Below, piece after piece: positions 36,515 to 47,429 of a DNA stretch of 64,000 nucleotides. The first letter of the stretch is position 1. Every line of letters starts with the position of its first letter. The notes beneath the pieces were generated by a model, which worked only from the letters and a program-made list of their open reading frames with translations, did no database searches and was not told the origin of the DNA. The translations under genes were made by a program, and so were the position numbers. This DNA is from Vespula vulgaris (taxonomy: Eukaryota > Arthropoda > Insecta > Hymenoptera > Vespidae): the NCBI RefSeq assembly GCF_905475345.1, contig NC_066591.1, positions 4,357,501 through 4,421,500 on the forward strand. Direction: 5' to 3'.

Positions 36515-36773
36515 TAGAATGCAAAAACTATGTTTATATCATGATAAATATAATAAACGTAATAACATCGAAATATTTTTAATCTAAGGTTTTACAGAAA
36601 TGCCACATGGTGATGTACCTGTTAAAAACAATCCATTACCAGCATCTGTATCATCTGGTGGAGCAGCAGAACCCCCTATATCAAAAGCAGGCAACGAACG
36701 TGCAGCTTTACTCGGAAGTATCTGTTCTTTTGATAAAAGTAAACTTCGTAGAATTGTCAATGGTAACCATTAG
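33393..36773 (+). CDS. Pxk: PX domain-containing protein kinase-like protein (PXK), complete, 7 coding exons
   Basis: PXK binds phosphatidylinositol 3-phosphate through its PX domain and acts in endocytic trafficking; the mammalian protein also binds Na,K-ATPase subunits. Coding exons: 33393-33494, 33676-33961, 34037-34461, 34538-34714, 34783-35193, 35273-35429, 36589-36773. These total 1743 bases (580 aa; human about 578). The PX domain spans about residues 15-125, with SKRYNDF and the PLPPKKIIG loop. A kinase-like domain spans about 150-440. The HRD-equivalent is GHLHTGN, where the catalytic Asp is replaced; the DFG-equivalent is LDIENG. A lysine/glutamate-rich coiled-coil-like segment (about 430-485), a Ser/Thr-rich linker and a C-terminal WH2-like motif (RAALLGSICSF, KSKLRRI) follow. 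All phases close across GT-AG introns. Confidence 0.95.
35430..35647 (+). other. Open intron-6 extension of PXK
   Basis: If the exon 6 donor at 35430 is not used, the PXK frame stays open for about 72 more codons, with a hydrophobic segment (LVILLLFSLILINVHLF), before a stop at 35645-35647. Such an isoform would lack the WH2 motif. The donor GTAAGT is strong, so this is only a possible retained-intron product. Confidence 0.25.
36467..36509. repeat. (TA)n repeat
   Basis: Pure TA tract about 80 bases before the last PXK exon. Confidence 0.95.
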
Positions 36774-37313
36774 AGAACCTTCTCAAAGAACAAATCATTT
36801 CGTAAGTAATGTTGTTTTTTTTCTTGTTATAAGAATATGCGAGTTTATTGGATTAAAGAAATGTTTGTTCTATGTGAGACAAATTTAAGTACAACATTTT
36901 AAAATTATTTAGTATTGCAAGTACCACTCTGTGTACAGAAATCTACTAAATTATGGGTGTACTGGTAAAAAGTAATGTAGAGGAAATATTACAAGAAAAA
37001 AAATATATATATATATATATAATTACATACAGTATTCTAACAAAAAGATCGTGAATCAATTGGAAGACTTAAAAAAACTATAAAATTAGAAATAAATGTG
37101 TGATTATTATTAATTTGGTAGTGTTTCAAATTATATAAAAATTCTTTTATTTATCTTTTAGTAGTATTATATAGTACCAAATTTTCCGACGTAAAAGATC
37201 TTATAGTCACATAGTTCTTTTGTGAAGTATTAATGACTTATGAAATATACTTTTGAGAAAGAGAAATACTAAATGAAGAAACACATGCATACACACATAT
37301 ACATGAAATAAAT

Positions 37314-37569
37314 ACGATATTTAATCGTATCGTATTAAGAGATAGAGATACGTGAAATATAAATGTTAATATTTCTTTATATATATTTTATTATTTTTTT
37401 GAGGTGTCTTGCGTGCAATCTATCTAAGCTCATATTACGTACGATATTTGATCATATCGTATTAAAAGATGGAGATACATGAAATATGAATATTAATATT
37501 CGTTTTATGTATCTTTTATTATTCTGTTTAAAGACATCTTTGTGCAATGTATCTAAATTTATATTACAT
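37314..37569. repeat. Diverged tandem duplication (2 x about 127 bases)
   Basis: Copy 1 is 37314-37440 and copy 2 is 37441-37569. Both start ACGATATTT, share ATATCGTATTAA/ATCGTATTAA, GAGATAC, ATATTAATATT-like and GTGCAAT..ATCTAA blocks, and end in a TATTACRT motif. Identity by eye is about 80%. Confidence 0.8.
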
Positions 37570-37625
37570 ATGTATCTAGTTATTATAGTAATCACGTATA
37601 TTATTATAACAAAATTACAAGAAAA

Positions 37626-37629
<4 letters not shown>

Positions 37630-37681
<52 letters not shown>
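37630..37681. repeat. (TA)n repeat
   Basis: About 26 uninterrupted TA units. Confidence 0.97.
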
Positions 37682-37688
<7 letters not shown>

Positions 37689-40600
37689 GAAAACCAAATT
37701 TTAAGGATTACAATGGTAAATATAAATATAATTGTTTTCTCACCTCCTATTGTCTGTATACATTATAATATGCATAAAAACACCAGATAGGAATAAACAA
37801 CAATAACTAAAGAGAAGTGCTTCTATAGAACTACATTTATATCTCTATAATTTTTTAAACTGAATTCATATTTATACAGACAGTAAAAAACGTGAACACC
37901 AATTGTTTTTATCAGAATCTTATCAAAAAAAATATTTTGATTATCTCTTCCTTTTAAAAACCGTCCAGAAAAAGATATAAAAGTTCGAGAAATTTGTTCA
38001 TATCTTAAAAATTTGAAACTGTTTAAGATATATAATAATATTTTTTACGTCAAATTATTTCTTTCATTCTAGATATATCAGACTATTTTTATTATGGAAT
38101 ATTATGTGTAGAGAAAGAACAATATGTGTCAGAGTGTGATAATATCATATTTTAGTTATTTCTTTCATTAGCCCTATTTTTTTTCTTTATATATATATAT
38201 ATATATCTATTTAACGTTTATAATGATAAAAACACATAATTTATGTTTATGTATGTGGAATATAAAGCGAGAGGATCGTATGTCCTTTTTGTATCATTTG
38301 TAAGACCACTATTAACCAGTTTCATAAGCAAAAAAACGTGCCAAGACATACGTAATTATTGCGTTGATAAACTTCGTTATAATGTTAGTTCGTAGAATAA
38401 ATTATCTCTCTGTAGGATAAACAGTGAATGTAATATGTTTTATCTATCGATACTAAATCGGAAAATGTAATATAAACGTTATTTTAATACGCGTAAGTGT
38501 CTTGTATGTAGAGCTTTAAAATGTCTCTAAAATCAAAAATGATGGCTACCAAGAGACAAAAATTACATGATAAATTGTGTTTTAATGAGTTTAAAAAAAT
38601 TTTTAAATAATTAATTCTTACTCGAACGATATAATTATGTGTACAGTGATTTGAAATAATTTGAGTAATGCTTTTAACAAACAGATCCATATATTCTACA
38701 AAAAAAAATTTTTCTTTTGTTTAACAATTATTAAACAATTATTTTTATTATTATTATAATAAAATTATGTACACATTCTGATGTCACTTTAAAAATTATA
38801 GAAAAACTATATTATATGTATATGTGGCTCTAATGATTGTATCATGATGTCAAGTAGTTTGTATAGCTTATTTAAACAGGAACAGAAATATACTGAAAAG
38901 ATTAATTTATAGTAGAATGTCATTGTTACCATAGTTACGTCGATGTGTAAAGAATGTTAAAAAACATTCATATCAAAAAAAATCCATATCAGAACAAAAC
39001 ACATTTCGCTATTTAATGATATTATATAATAAAAAATTTTAGAAAAAGATTCTTACACACAAAGAAGGAATTATAATTTGAAAAACTCAAATAAGTTTAG
39101 AAAATAGAATGTTGTAAGAGAAGAATATTAACGCTTTGACTTAGCCAAAGATCTTTTTATAGCTACTACATACATTTATTCTAAAAAAAAAAAAATAAAT
39201 AAAATAAAAGTGTTAAAGAGTAACAGTAGTTATAATAATGAAGTTTTTATTGCACTGAAAATGACACATACAAAAACTATATATATGATGATGAAATATA
39301 TAAATAAAGTATAAATATAAACCAAACACATACTTACAATAAAGTGAAAGCAAAATTTAGAATAAATGCTCTTTTGGAATTAAAAAAATCTATTTAATGT
39401 TATTTTACTAAATAATATCTAATTTGATAGCTATTTGATTAACCTTATAATTTGATGTTAATATATATATATTTTTTTAATTATATATTATTTGTGGATA
39501 TAACAGGCTTCCAACAATGACACTTCTTTAATAAAAGCAAGTGTAAATCATGCATACATAATCCAACAATTTAATCTGTAATCAATGCTAAACTAACTAT
39601 TCTAAAACTTACATATTTGGTTTCCAATGGATTTATTTAAAATAATAAGATGCAATAAATAAATAGAGAAACACGATAGAATAACATAAATTAGAAAAAT
39701 ATTACAAGATACAAAAAAAAAACGATTTTTGCTGTAAAGAATTATTGTAAATACAAGTATCTCTATTTCTTTGAAGTGAAAAGTAATAGAAATCATAAAA
39801 ATACAAATTTTCTATTTTGTAAACGATTTTTAAAATTACTATAGATGTTATTCCTTGAATATTTATTTTATATAAATTTTACTTTACATTTAAGAAGACC
39901 TTTGTATACTTAATTGTATACTAATAGATGTCATACATATATAAAAATAGTATTTATGTTGTAATGTTGTATTTTACGTTTTATTTATTTCAAACTGTTT
40001 TTTAATATGGTTCATTGATTTTTTTATAAAAAAAATTTATATAATTTATGAAAATAAATATCAACGAATAATGGAAAATGTTATAATTGTATTAATAGTA
40101 CAAACTTACTATTAAGAACAAACTTTTAAAAGCTGATAAACGAGTACATACAGTTTTCTAGATAATTATACAGTTGGTAATTGCAATAGGATTATTATTT
40201 CATTATAATAGAATTGTTATAATTACTGTGATCAATAGTTCTAAAGAAACAAATTTTTTTTCAATGTTCAATTACGTTATAGTTTTTTGATAAATTATTA
40301 AAGATTATAAGATTATATATAATCTCCTTTCAACCATATATATAAGAAAGTATATTGATACTTTAATAATTTAACTTAAACTAAACATTAAATCATCAAG
40401 TCATACTAAAAATACAAGTCATAGCATTTTCAAAATTATCTACATCTTGCATATTCAAGAATTTTTATTTAGGAAGCTTTTGATTAAATATATTGATAAA
40501 TTTTTCCCATTCGCCTTTTTGTCATTATTGCATAAATATGTACATAGTGATATGTGTTACTAAATGGATAAAAAATAAATTACAATTTACATTGATAAAT

Positions 40601-40856
40601 ATCATACATATTTTCTATATAGATACATATTTTTCAACAAATTCAGTTTCAAAAAAAAAAAAAAAAAAAAACAAAGAAATAATGTAAAATTATGTAATTA
40701 CTAATTAATGATTTTTTCCAATTTTGTATTTCGTTAATACCTTTAAAACGATATGTAAAATTTAAACTGTATATCTTTACCAATATTTTTCCATCTTTGT
40801 ATTGGCGAATGACAATTAATGCTAGGAAAAAATTATCTGTGAAATTTAATTTGCTG

Positions 40857-41727
40857 TCATAATTTTTCATGAAGCTTTTCCGTTGCTGTCTTTAATCTGT
40901 AAATTACAGAGCAATTAAAAAAAAATAAAAAAATAAAAAAAAAATCTCAAAAAAGAAAAAATCTCAAAAAAGCCATACCTGAGAAGTTCTTCCTGAATAT
41001 GATCAGTGATAGCTTTTCTGGCTTCTACTTCTGTGGCTTTAGCTTTTTTTAAATTCTTCAACAACTCACTAAAATCTATAGGTTCACCATAATTCATGGT
41101 AACCTTTTTTCGCGTTTTAAACATGTAAGGCGGCTCGTTAGGAAGCACTTGATCCATGCCAAGATGACATATAGGAATCACTAGCGGTGTAACAGGCGAT
41201 TCTAATATCAATCTTCCAATACCCCACTTCAACCTGTACAAAATCAAATGTACTTCATCAATTTTATTGCAATTGTTCTTCATCAATTTTAAATTATATA
41301 TACACATAAATGATAAATATATAGACCTCATATTGTCTTTAAACATGTTGACTTTTCCTTCAGGAAACACGTGGATCCAATCCCCAGAAGTCAGCTTTTC
41401 GATGCAGAAGTCAATAGCTTCCTGATAAACACCATGGCCTCGTATAATAGGTATGCACTTGCCAAGCATAAAGAAGTAGGAATGCCAAACATTCGTGAAA
41501 CAAATGTCATGTGCGGCGAGGGACCACCTCATCTTTCGACGATTCAGCAAATGTCTCAGGTCCAGTGTGGCTAAATGAGTTCAGAGATTTTCTGTCTTTA
41601 ATTCTTTCATTCGATCGATTAGCGACGTCATTCTGAGAAAGAAAAGATTATATATGTCTCAGAGGGAGAGTTGCGGGCATATTCAGAATACGAGAAACGA
41701 GAGAGAAACGAGAGAGAAACGAGAGAG

Positions 41728-41815
<88 letters not shown>

Positions 41816-43445
41816 GAAAGAGAGAGAGAGAGAGAGAGGGGGAAGAAAGAAAAGAAGAGAGAGATAACCAAACTTTTTATTTCAAGTTTAAATGGATAAT
41901 TTATTAGTACGTAGTAGATGATAAATACAACATGATTTATGTATGTATGTATGCATGCATAATTTATATTTTGTTACAGGTAAATGCGTTGTGCAATCAG
42001 AATAAGTGATGAATCGGTCGATGCTTCGATCATTTTGCGGTAACAAATAAAGCTTTGAACTTACCCCATATTCCAGGATCGTCGAAACAACTGTGATGAT
42101 TCGAGACAGTTATAAGAGGAACATTTTTTGGTCGTTCATCTAAGGCCCGGGTAATGATATGTTTGTTGTACACCAATGCTTTATTCAGCCATTCTTAATG
42201 AAAGAATATTTTTATTAAGAAAATTATGTTTTTGTTATATATATATTTTTTTCTTACTAAAACGAGATTTTTATATAATATGTAATATTATTGTATATGT
42301 AATATATGTATTATATTCTTGTAAATTATTATATATGTACATATAATATAGGTTATATATAAGGATTTCGTTTTGATAAGAAAAAATAAATGTTTAATAG
42401 ATTCAAAGAATCGGTGATAATTATTTAAATGTAATTCTAAAATAGTTTTAAAGGTAGTCTTTTTAAAGTTTTCTTAAATTATTCAAACGATTTTTGATTA
42501 TCATGTTGAATTTATATTATTTCACTATGGACAATACTGATATCATTAATTCAATACTGATATCTTGAATACCAAGTAGTGGCATTGTAATAGTTTTATC
42601 AAAAATTAATTCGTATTTATTATTATATTATTTCTTATATTTACTAATTTATATACAGATTGTATATAGATTAGATTACAATATGAAATATATTTATAAG
42701 AATTCTCTCTTTACTTAAAAAAAAAATAAATATGCTAAAATAATAAGTAGAAATTAATTAGAATTATGTAATAAAATAAAGAAATAAAAATTACCTTTGT
42801 CTAATCACGTAGGGCAGACATACACATAACTCATTTACATATAATAGTTAAAATCACTTAAGAAAGATAAGCAATTATAAAAGATAAACTTGTAACTTTC
42901 TAGTAACTACCAACTACTTTAATCCTTTTAATGTTTCATAATGATAGTGGAGTGGAAAGAAAATAGCATGTAAAAAGAATTTTATGACATTTTATGAGTC
43001 AAACAAGTAATATTTTCTAGAGCGCAGAAGATATATATAAATATACACACGCACATAGTAGACAAAAGTAAGAGTGAAAGGAATAAATGTATTGCAACGA
43101 GTGAGAGAACTGAATCATCAATGAATAAAAAAAAATCAGAATCATCTAAAAGTACTTATTATCAATTATACACAATAACTCCTCTAAAATTCTTATGAAT
43201 ATTATCAATAAGAAAGAAAAAGAAATTAAGGTCAAGCAAAATGTAGATAATGCAGTGATCTTAAATGGTTAAATTACATTAAAAAATAATACTGCGTCAT
43301 AATATGATATATAGAAACAAAGACGCGTACCTATTAGAATCTTTGAGAATATTCCAACAGCGGCGAAGGTTATGCTGCTTGCTATGTTCCATAATCTTGT
43401 TGGAGTTCGAAGTTTAGGTATGATCCACTTGATATCGTACATCAT
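40857..43445 (-). CDS. taz: Tafazzin, phospholipid-lysophospholipid transacylase, complete, 5 coding exons
   Basis: Tafazzin remodels cardiolipin acyl chains on mitochondrial membranes. Exons on the minus strand: 43445-43331, 42193-42065, 41570-41327, 41233-40979, 40896-40857. These total 783 bases (260 aa; human major isoform 262), with all phases matching. The N-terminus (MMYDIKWIIPKL) matches the family start, followed by a membrane-anchoring hydrophobic stretch (IASSITFAAVGIFSKILI). Acyltransferase motif I is NHHSCFDDP (His-x4-Asp) and motif III is FPEGKVN. KWGIGRLI, the VIPICHLGMD segment and the C-terminal IQEELLR are also family hallmarks. Exon 3 ends in a weaker donor (AG-GTCTAT). An alternative upstream ATG in the same frame at 43625 is discussed under findings. 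The identification is firm. Confidence 0.95.
41655..41845 (+). repeat. (GA)n with embedded (CAGA)n, in tafazzin intron 2
   Basis: AGAGAAACG units lead into a long GA array with four to five CAGA units in the middle. It lies about 85 bases upstream of the exon 3 acceptor; on the tafazzin sense strand it is a long CT-rich tract. Confidence 0.95.
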
Positions 43446-43739
43446 AGTGCTATGTTTCGTTGACTTCGGTGAACGAAGAAATGAGAAGTAATGTAGTTCT
43501 GCGAGGGAATGGGAAGCGGTATCCCCGCGAGGGACTGTCCACTCTTTCGTAATTCTGATCAGCCATCTTCCTGCCAACTTCACACCATTTTTCATGAAGT
43601 GCGTCACGTGAGACGATCGAACCATAACACTCGTCTTTGATGAAACGATATAAAAAGTTCTTTGTTAATTCAATCGGAAAAATAAAACGAGTATCGATGT
43701 CATACGCGTTATCTAAGTTATATATATTAAATTGCTTAC

Positions 43740-43800
43740 CTCGAACGTGACGTTCACGAGAAGGAAACAGCGCCTCGCTGGCCATGCGCGATATCAATCT
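43740..43800 (-). other. Probable tafazzin 5'UTR exon with short upstream ORF
   Basis: Minus-strand sequence ends at a consensus donor (GAG-GTAAGC, exon end 43740). It carries an ATG at 43784 opening a short frame (MASEALFPSRERHVR). A pyrimidine-rich stretch ending CATAG just before the tafazzin ATG (acceptor at about 43450) would join it directly to the coding exon. In that splice form the upstream ORF would stop in TGA overlapping the tafazzin ATG. Inferred, not proven. Confidence 0.4.
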
Positions 43801-43818
43801 TTAAATGGCGCCACTTTA

Positions 43819-43834
43819 AAAAGCGCGCGCTTTT
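43819..43834. promoter_or_regulatory. 16-base perfect palindrome near the tafazzin 5' end
   Basis: AAAAGCGCGCGCTTTT is identical to its reverse complement and lies just upstream of the putative 5'UTR exon. It could be a dimeric factor site or alternating-CG Z-DNA; no factor is assigned. Confidence 0.5.
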
Positions 43835-43930
43835 AAGTAATAAAATCGAGTCTATCAGACTACCTCAAATATATTTCATAATGAAGTTAGGTTTTCTCTT
43901 GGGGTCCATTTTTTAGTTCCTACGCGTCAT

Positions 43931-44173
43931 CGTATTTTGTAATTGAAACGAAATTGAATCTTTGAATTGTTGAATAGCACAAGGTAAAGTATCAGATAGA
44001 GTTACAGATTTAACGTTGACGTTATAACATCGTAACGTGATACTATCGATAATTCGTATTTTATAATTGAGAGATGAAACGAAATTGAATCTTTGAATCG
44101 TTGAATAGAACAAAGTATCAGATAAATTTAACATTGAAGTTATAACGTCGTAACGTGGTATTATCGATGATTT
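43931..44173. repeat. Diverged tandem duplication (2 x about 120 bases)
   Basis: Copy 1 is 43931-44054 and copy 2 is 44055-44173. Shared blocks include CGTATTTTRTAATTGA, AAACGAAATTGAATCTTTGA, GTATCAGATA, GTTATAAC.TCGTAACGTG and TATCGATRATT. Small indels distinguish the copies. Confidence 0.85.
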
Positions 44174-45780
44174 AGCGTCTAAATCATCATTAATAATCAA
44201 TATTAGACTGTTTTTGTGAAGGTGAATATAAATAAGATTGAGATGAAATAAGATCTAACCTTATTTCATTAACTTTAACGTAACGTATATATCGATACCT
44301 TTGTTGGTTTCACGGTCACCGTGCTATCGTATATCGTATTGTCGTTAATTTCTCAATTTCTTCGTAATTCGAATACGTAATTTTTAGAGGTAATTAATAT
44401 AATATTAAGATATCATAACAAGGATTTCTTTTCTTTTTTCTTTTTTTTTTTATATCATATTATTTTTAACAAGCAACGAATTCGATTGAGGATATGTGAA
44501 TTTTGTTTAAATTTGAGGTTATATAGAAATATTCTTTCGAGAGAAAAAAAAACAAAATATTTCACTTTTAGATGGCCATGATATATTACAAAAGAATTTC
44601 TATCTAACGGGGGATTAAAAGAAGCTTGAAGATCATGTTGACGTTTTATTATTTTTTTTTTCACGTAGTGTCAGTCACGTTTTTAAAACAATTCAAACGA
44701 TCTGTGTCACGATATTATTCAATGTCGCAACGATCACGTGTATCGTTATCAATTTTATAAAACAGATATATTGGCAATTTAGTGATTTTTATAGTTATAG
44801 ACTTTAGATATACATATGTAAATATTTTCAGCTTGTGAAACAGGTCTTTGAAATCGTTTATATATTCGTTTATACGAGAACGTTTTATATGCTCTACGAA
44901 AAAAAAAAGTATATATTCCATTGAAAAAGAAAAAAAAAGGAAACAGAAAAAAGAATATCTTGAAGTGATTTTTACGTTTCCTTTAGAAAAAAATCATTTC
45001 TATAGAATCGAATATGTACACTACAAAATATTTATTCATATAACTTCATATCTGAAAAGAAAAACAAAAAAAAAAAAAAAGAATTCAATAGATCAATTGT
45101 TAATCGATCACTAAAGTTAAAGCTGATTTATAAAGGTTCGTTATTTTAAACATTTTCGATTGATATTTAAAATAAATGATCATAACAATTTATTATGGCT
45201 TTTATAATATCACTTTGCAATTGTTCTATATTGTTTCGTGAAAAAAAAAAAAAAAGAAAATTACGATCAGAACTTATAGCGAATTGCACATGTGTACAGA
45301 CATTATATCATATAACATACACATATTGTATATACATACACACACACACACACACACATATATAATGTATGTATAATATAATACATTCATACATACGTCT
45401 CTTTCTAGCTAAAGATTTGCCGGCTTTTATAGGTAACGTGTACGAAGTAGAGAGATGAATCGACAAGGAAGAAGGAAAAGGATGAAAGGAGTCTGCTAGC
45501 GAGAGAAAGCTAGAGTGAAGAGTCACGGTGGGAGGATAAAGAGGAGAATGAAGAGGAGGAGTAAGAAGAGTAAGAGAAGAGGTGGACGAAGAGGAGGAAG
45601 AGGAGGAGAAGGAGGGCGTATATAGGAAGAAGGGCCCGCGGCATGCGAATGGAGGAGAAGTGGCAGAAAGGTAAGGAGAGAAAGGGGAAGGAGGAGTGAA
45701 GGGAGTCGAGGGGGTTTCGGGCCGAGATGGTGAGCTAGAGAGAAGAAGAAGAAGAAAGAGGAGGAGAGGGGAGAAAAGGG

Positions 45781-46368
45781 CCTCATCTCGGCGGTCAGTC
45801 CAGCTCGAGTCTCTTGACTGTGCGCGCGTGCGTTGACGCGGAATCGTGGGAGCATCGAATCCGATATCCCGAGGACGAAGAATTTGTCGATCTTTTTCTC
45901 GTTTCTCGATTAATTCCTCTGTGTCTCTACTCTTTTTTCCTTTTCATTTATTTCTATTATTATTATTGTTGTTGTTGTTATTATTACTATTACTATTATT
46001 ATTATTATTATTATCATCATCATTCTTGTCTAGTGTTAAGAAGAAAGGGAAGAAAAAAGAACGATCCAAAAAGAAGGATCCTTTCGTTAGTTAGTTTCCA
46101 ATCGATGCCTCGTTATCTCTTCTTTCTTCTCTCTTATGTTTTTTCTCTTTCTCTCTCTCTCTCTCTCCATCTTTTCTCATCCTCCTCCTTTTCCTTCTTC
46201 GTCTTCGTCTTCTTCTCGTTCTTCTTGTTCTTTTCCCCCCATTTCTCTATATCTTTATCCTGTCAATTGCGTGCACGCAACGAACTTTAAATCGTAAATG
46301 TCGATCCCCCGGTCGTGTGAAAGTCGGCGGCCGCCGGGCTTTTTAGTCGTTCGGATTTTATCGTTACG
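45781..46368 (+). promoter_or_regulatory. Candidate promoter and 5'UTR exon of the right-hand gene
   Basis: The sequence turns GC-richer at 45781, with an initiator-like TCAGTC at 45795-45800 and a CG-dense segment following. It continues through ATT/GTT triplets and a pyrimidine-rich stretch to a good donor (ACG-GTAAGA) after 46368. Together this fits a first, non-coding exon of a long plus-strand gene. No product can be assigned from it. Confidence 0.4.
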
Positions 46369-46619
46369 GTAAGAGAAAGAAAAAGAGAAAGAGAAAAAAA
46401 AAGATAGAGAGAAAGAGAGAGAGAGAGAGAGAGAATGAGAGAGATGGAGAAAAGAAAAGGATCAAAGGGACGGGACGAGAGGAAAAAAAGGTGAAGAGAA
46501 GGTAGGAGAAAGAGAAAGGGACAAAGACAGGAAGAAGGGAGAAAGGAGTCAAGAAGCAAGTAAGCGAGCGAGCGAGTGAGAAAGAGAAAGAGAAAGAGAA
46601 ACAGAGAAAGAAAGAAAGA

Positions 46620-46740
46620 GAGAGAGAGAAAGAGAGAGAGAGCGAGCGAGCGAGATAGCTCGTCTCGAGAGTGCAGTGGACGGTGATGTCGCGAGGATGC
46701 CATCGTCTTCGTCGTCGTTGTCCCTCTTTTCGTTATCCCG

Positions 46741-46776
<36 letters not shown>

Positions 46777-47145
46777 CTCGTCGTCGTCGTCTCTCTTGGT
46801 GGTCACTAGCTTCGCGATTCAACAACGACGATCCTCTCGCATAGCGAAGGGACGCCAGGATTCGTCGTTTCTTCGTCTGGCTAATGCAGGTGCAGGTGCC
46901 TGTGAATGTGCAGGTGCTGCTAGTGAATGCAGTGTTCTGTTGTTTCACATTAAGGGCTTGTGCGGTGTTGTTAGTGAAAAGTTAGTGATAGAGAGTATAA
47001 GAAGAATCCTTCGTAATCGACGTTTAACGAGTCGTTTTTGGAATTATCGTCGACGTCGTTGTTCCTGGTGTTACTGTTGCTGCCGTTGCCGTTGCTGTTG
47101 CTATTGCTGCCGTTACATAGGGGAGACCACCAGAAGACGAGGAAG

Positions 47146-47178
<33 letters not shown>

Positions 47179-47340
47179 TAGTAGTAGTAGTAGTAGTAGT
47201 TGAAGAGGTGCTGGAGAACGTTCGGGAGGAGCTGAGAAATTTGCGGGAGGGGGAACTCGAGTAAAAGGATTCCGTGTAACGCGCGCTCCGATTTGCCGGC
47301 GCAGCATCTCTCGGCTGGTACGAGGAGGAAAGCAATAGGT
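46620..47340 (+). promoter_or_regulatory. GC-richer 5' exon/promoter-like segment with triplet repeats
   Basis: Higher GC content than its surroundings, with GTC/GTT triplets (46690-46790), three CAGGTG E-boxes (46887, 46893, 46911), GTTGCT-type triplets (47045-47115), a (GAA)n array (47141-47174) and TAG triplets (47176-47200). It resembles an alternative first exon or long 5'UTR. Open frames here are repeat-driven (poly-Arg, poly-Ser) and no domain is seen. Confidence 0.35.
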
Positions 47341-47381
47341 AGATACGTAAGCTGTTCTTTCCTTTTCTTCCTTCTTCTTCC

Positions 47382-47426
47382 CTTCTTCTTCTTCTTCTTC
47401 TTCTTCTTCTTCTTCTTCTTCTTCTT
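47382..47426 (+). repeat. (TTC)n repeat
   Basis: About 15 TTC units lying in inverted orientation to the (GAA)n array at 47141-47174. Confidence 0.95.
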
Positions 47427-47429
47427 TGG

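Larger units (their letters stand above)
36774..40856. other. Convergent spacer between PXK and tafazzin
   Basis: About 4.1 kb of very AT-rich sequence between two gene 3' ends. It holds PXK 3'UTR with an AATAAA near 37090, a 127-base tandem duplication (37314-37569), a long TA tract (37630-37681), many smaller TA tracts and a poly-A run near 40650. No coding sequence recognised on either strand. Confidence 0.6.
43801..45780. other. Intergenic region between tafazzin and the next gene
   Basis: AT-rich sequence with a diverged tandem duplication (43931-44173), poly-A/T runs (44440, 45060, 45240) and a CA array (45338-45358). 45420-45780 is strongly GA/GGA-rich (GAGGAGGAAGA-type) and leads into the promoter-like segment at 45.79 kb. 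No gene recognised. Confidence 0.55.

Noticed and set aside
41371..41574. Plus-strand frame over tafazzin exon 3
   Set aside because: Antisense shadow of the real minus-strand exon.
43450..43797. 115-codon minus-strand frame starting MISRMASEALF
   Set aside because: Continuous reading crosses a consensus donor and a different frame from tafazzin; only its 5' part is kept as a probable 5'UTR exon.
45814..46290. 158-codon plus-strand frame in the promoter-like segment
   Set aside because: Mostly repeat-encoded Tyr/Phe/Ser; no domain, and the donor at 46368 suggests non-coding exon use.
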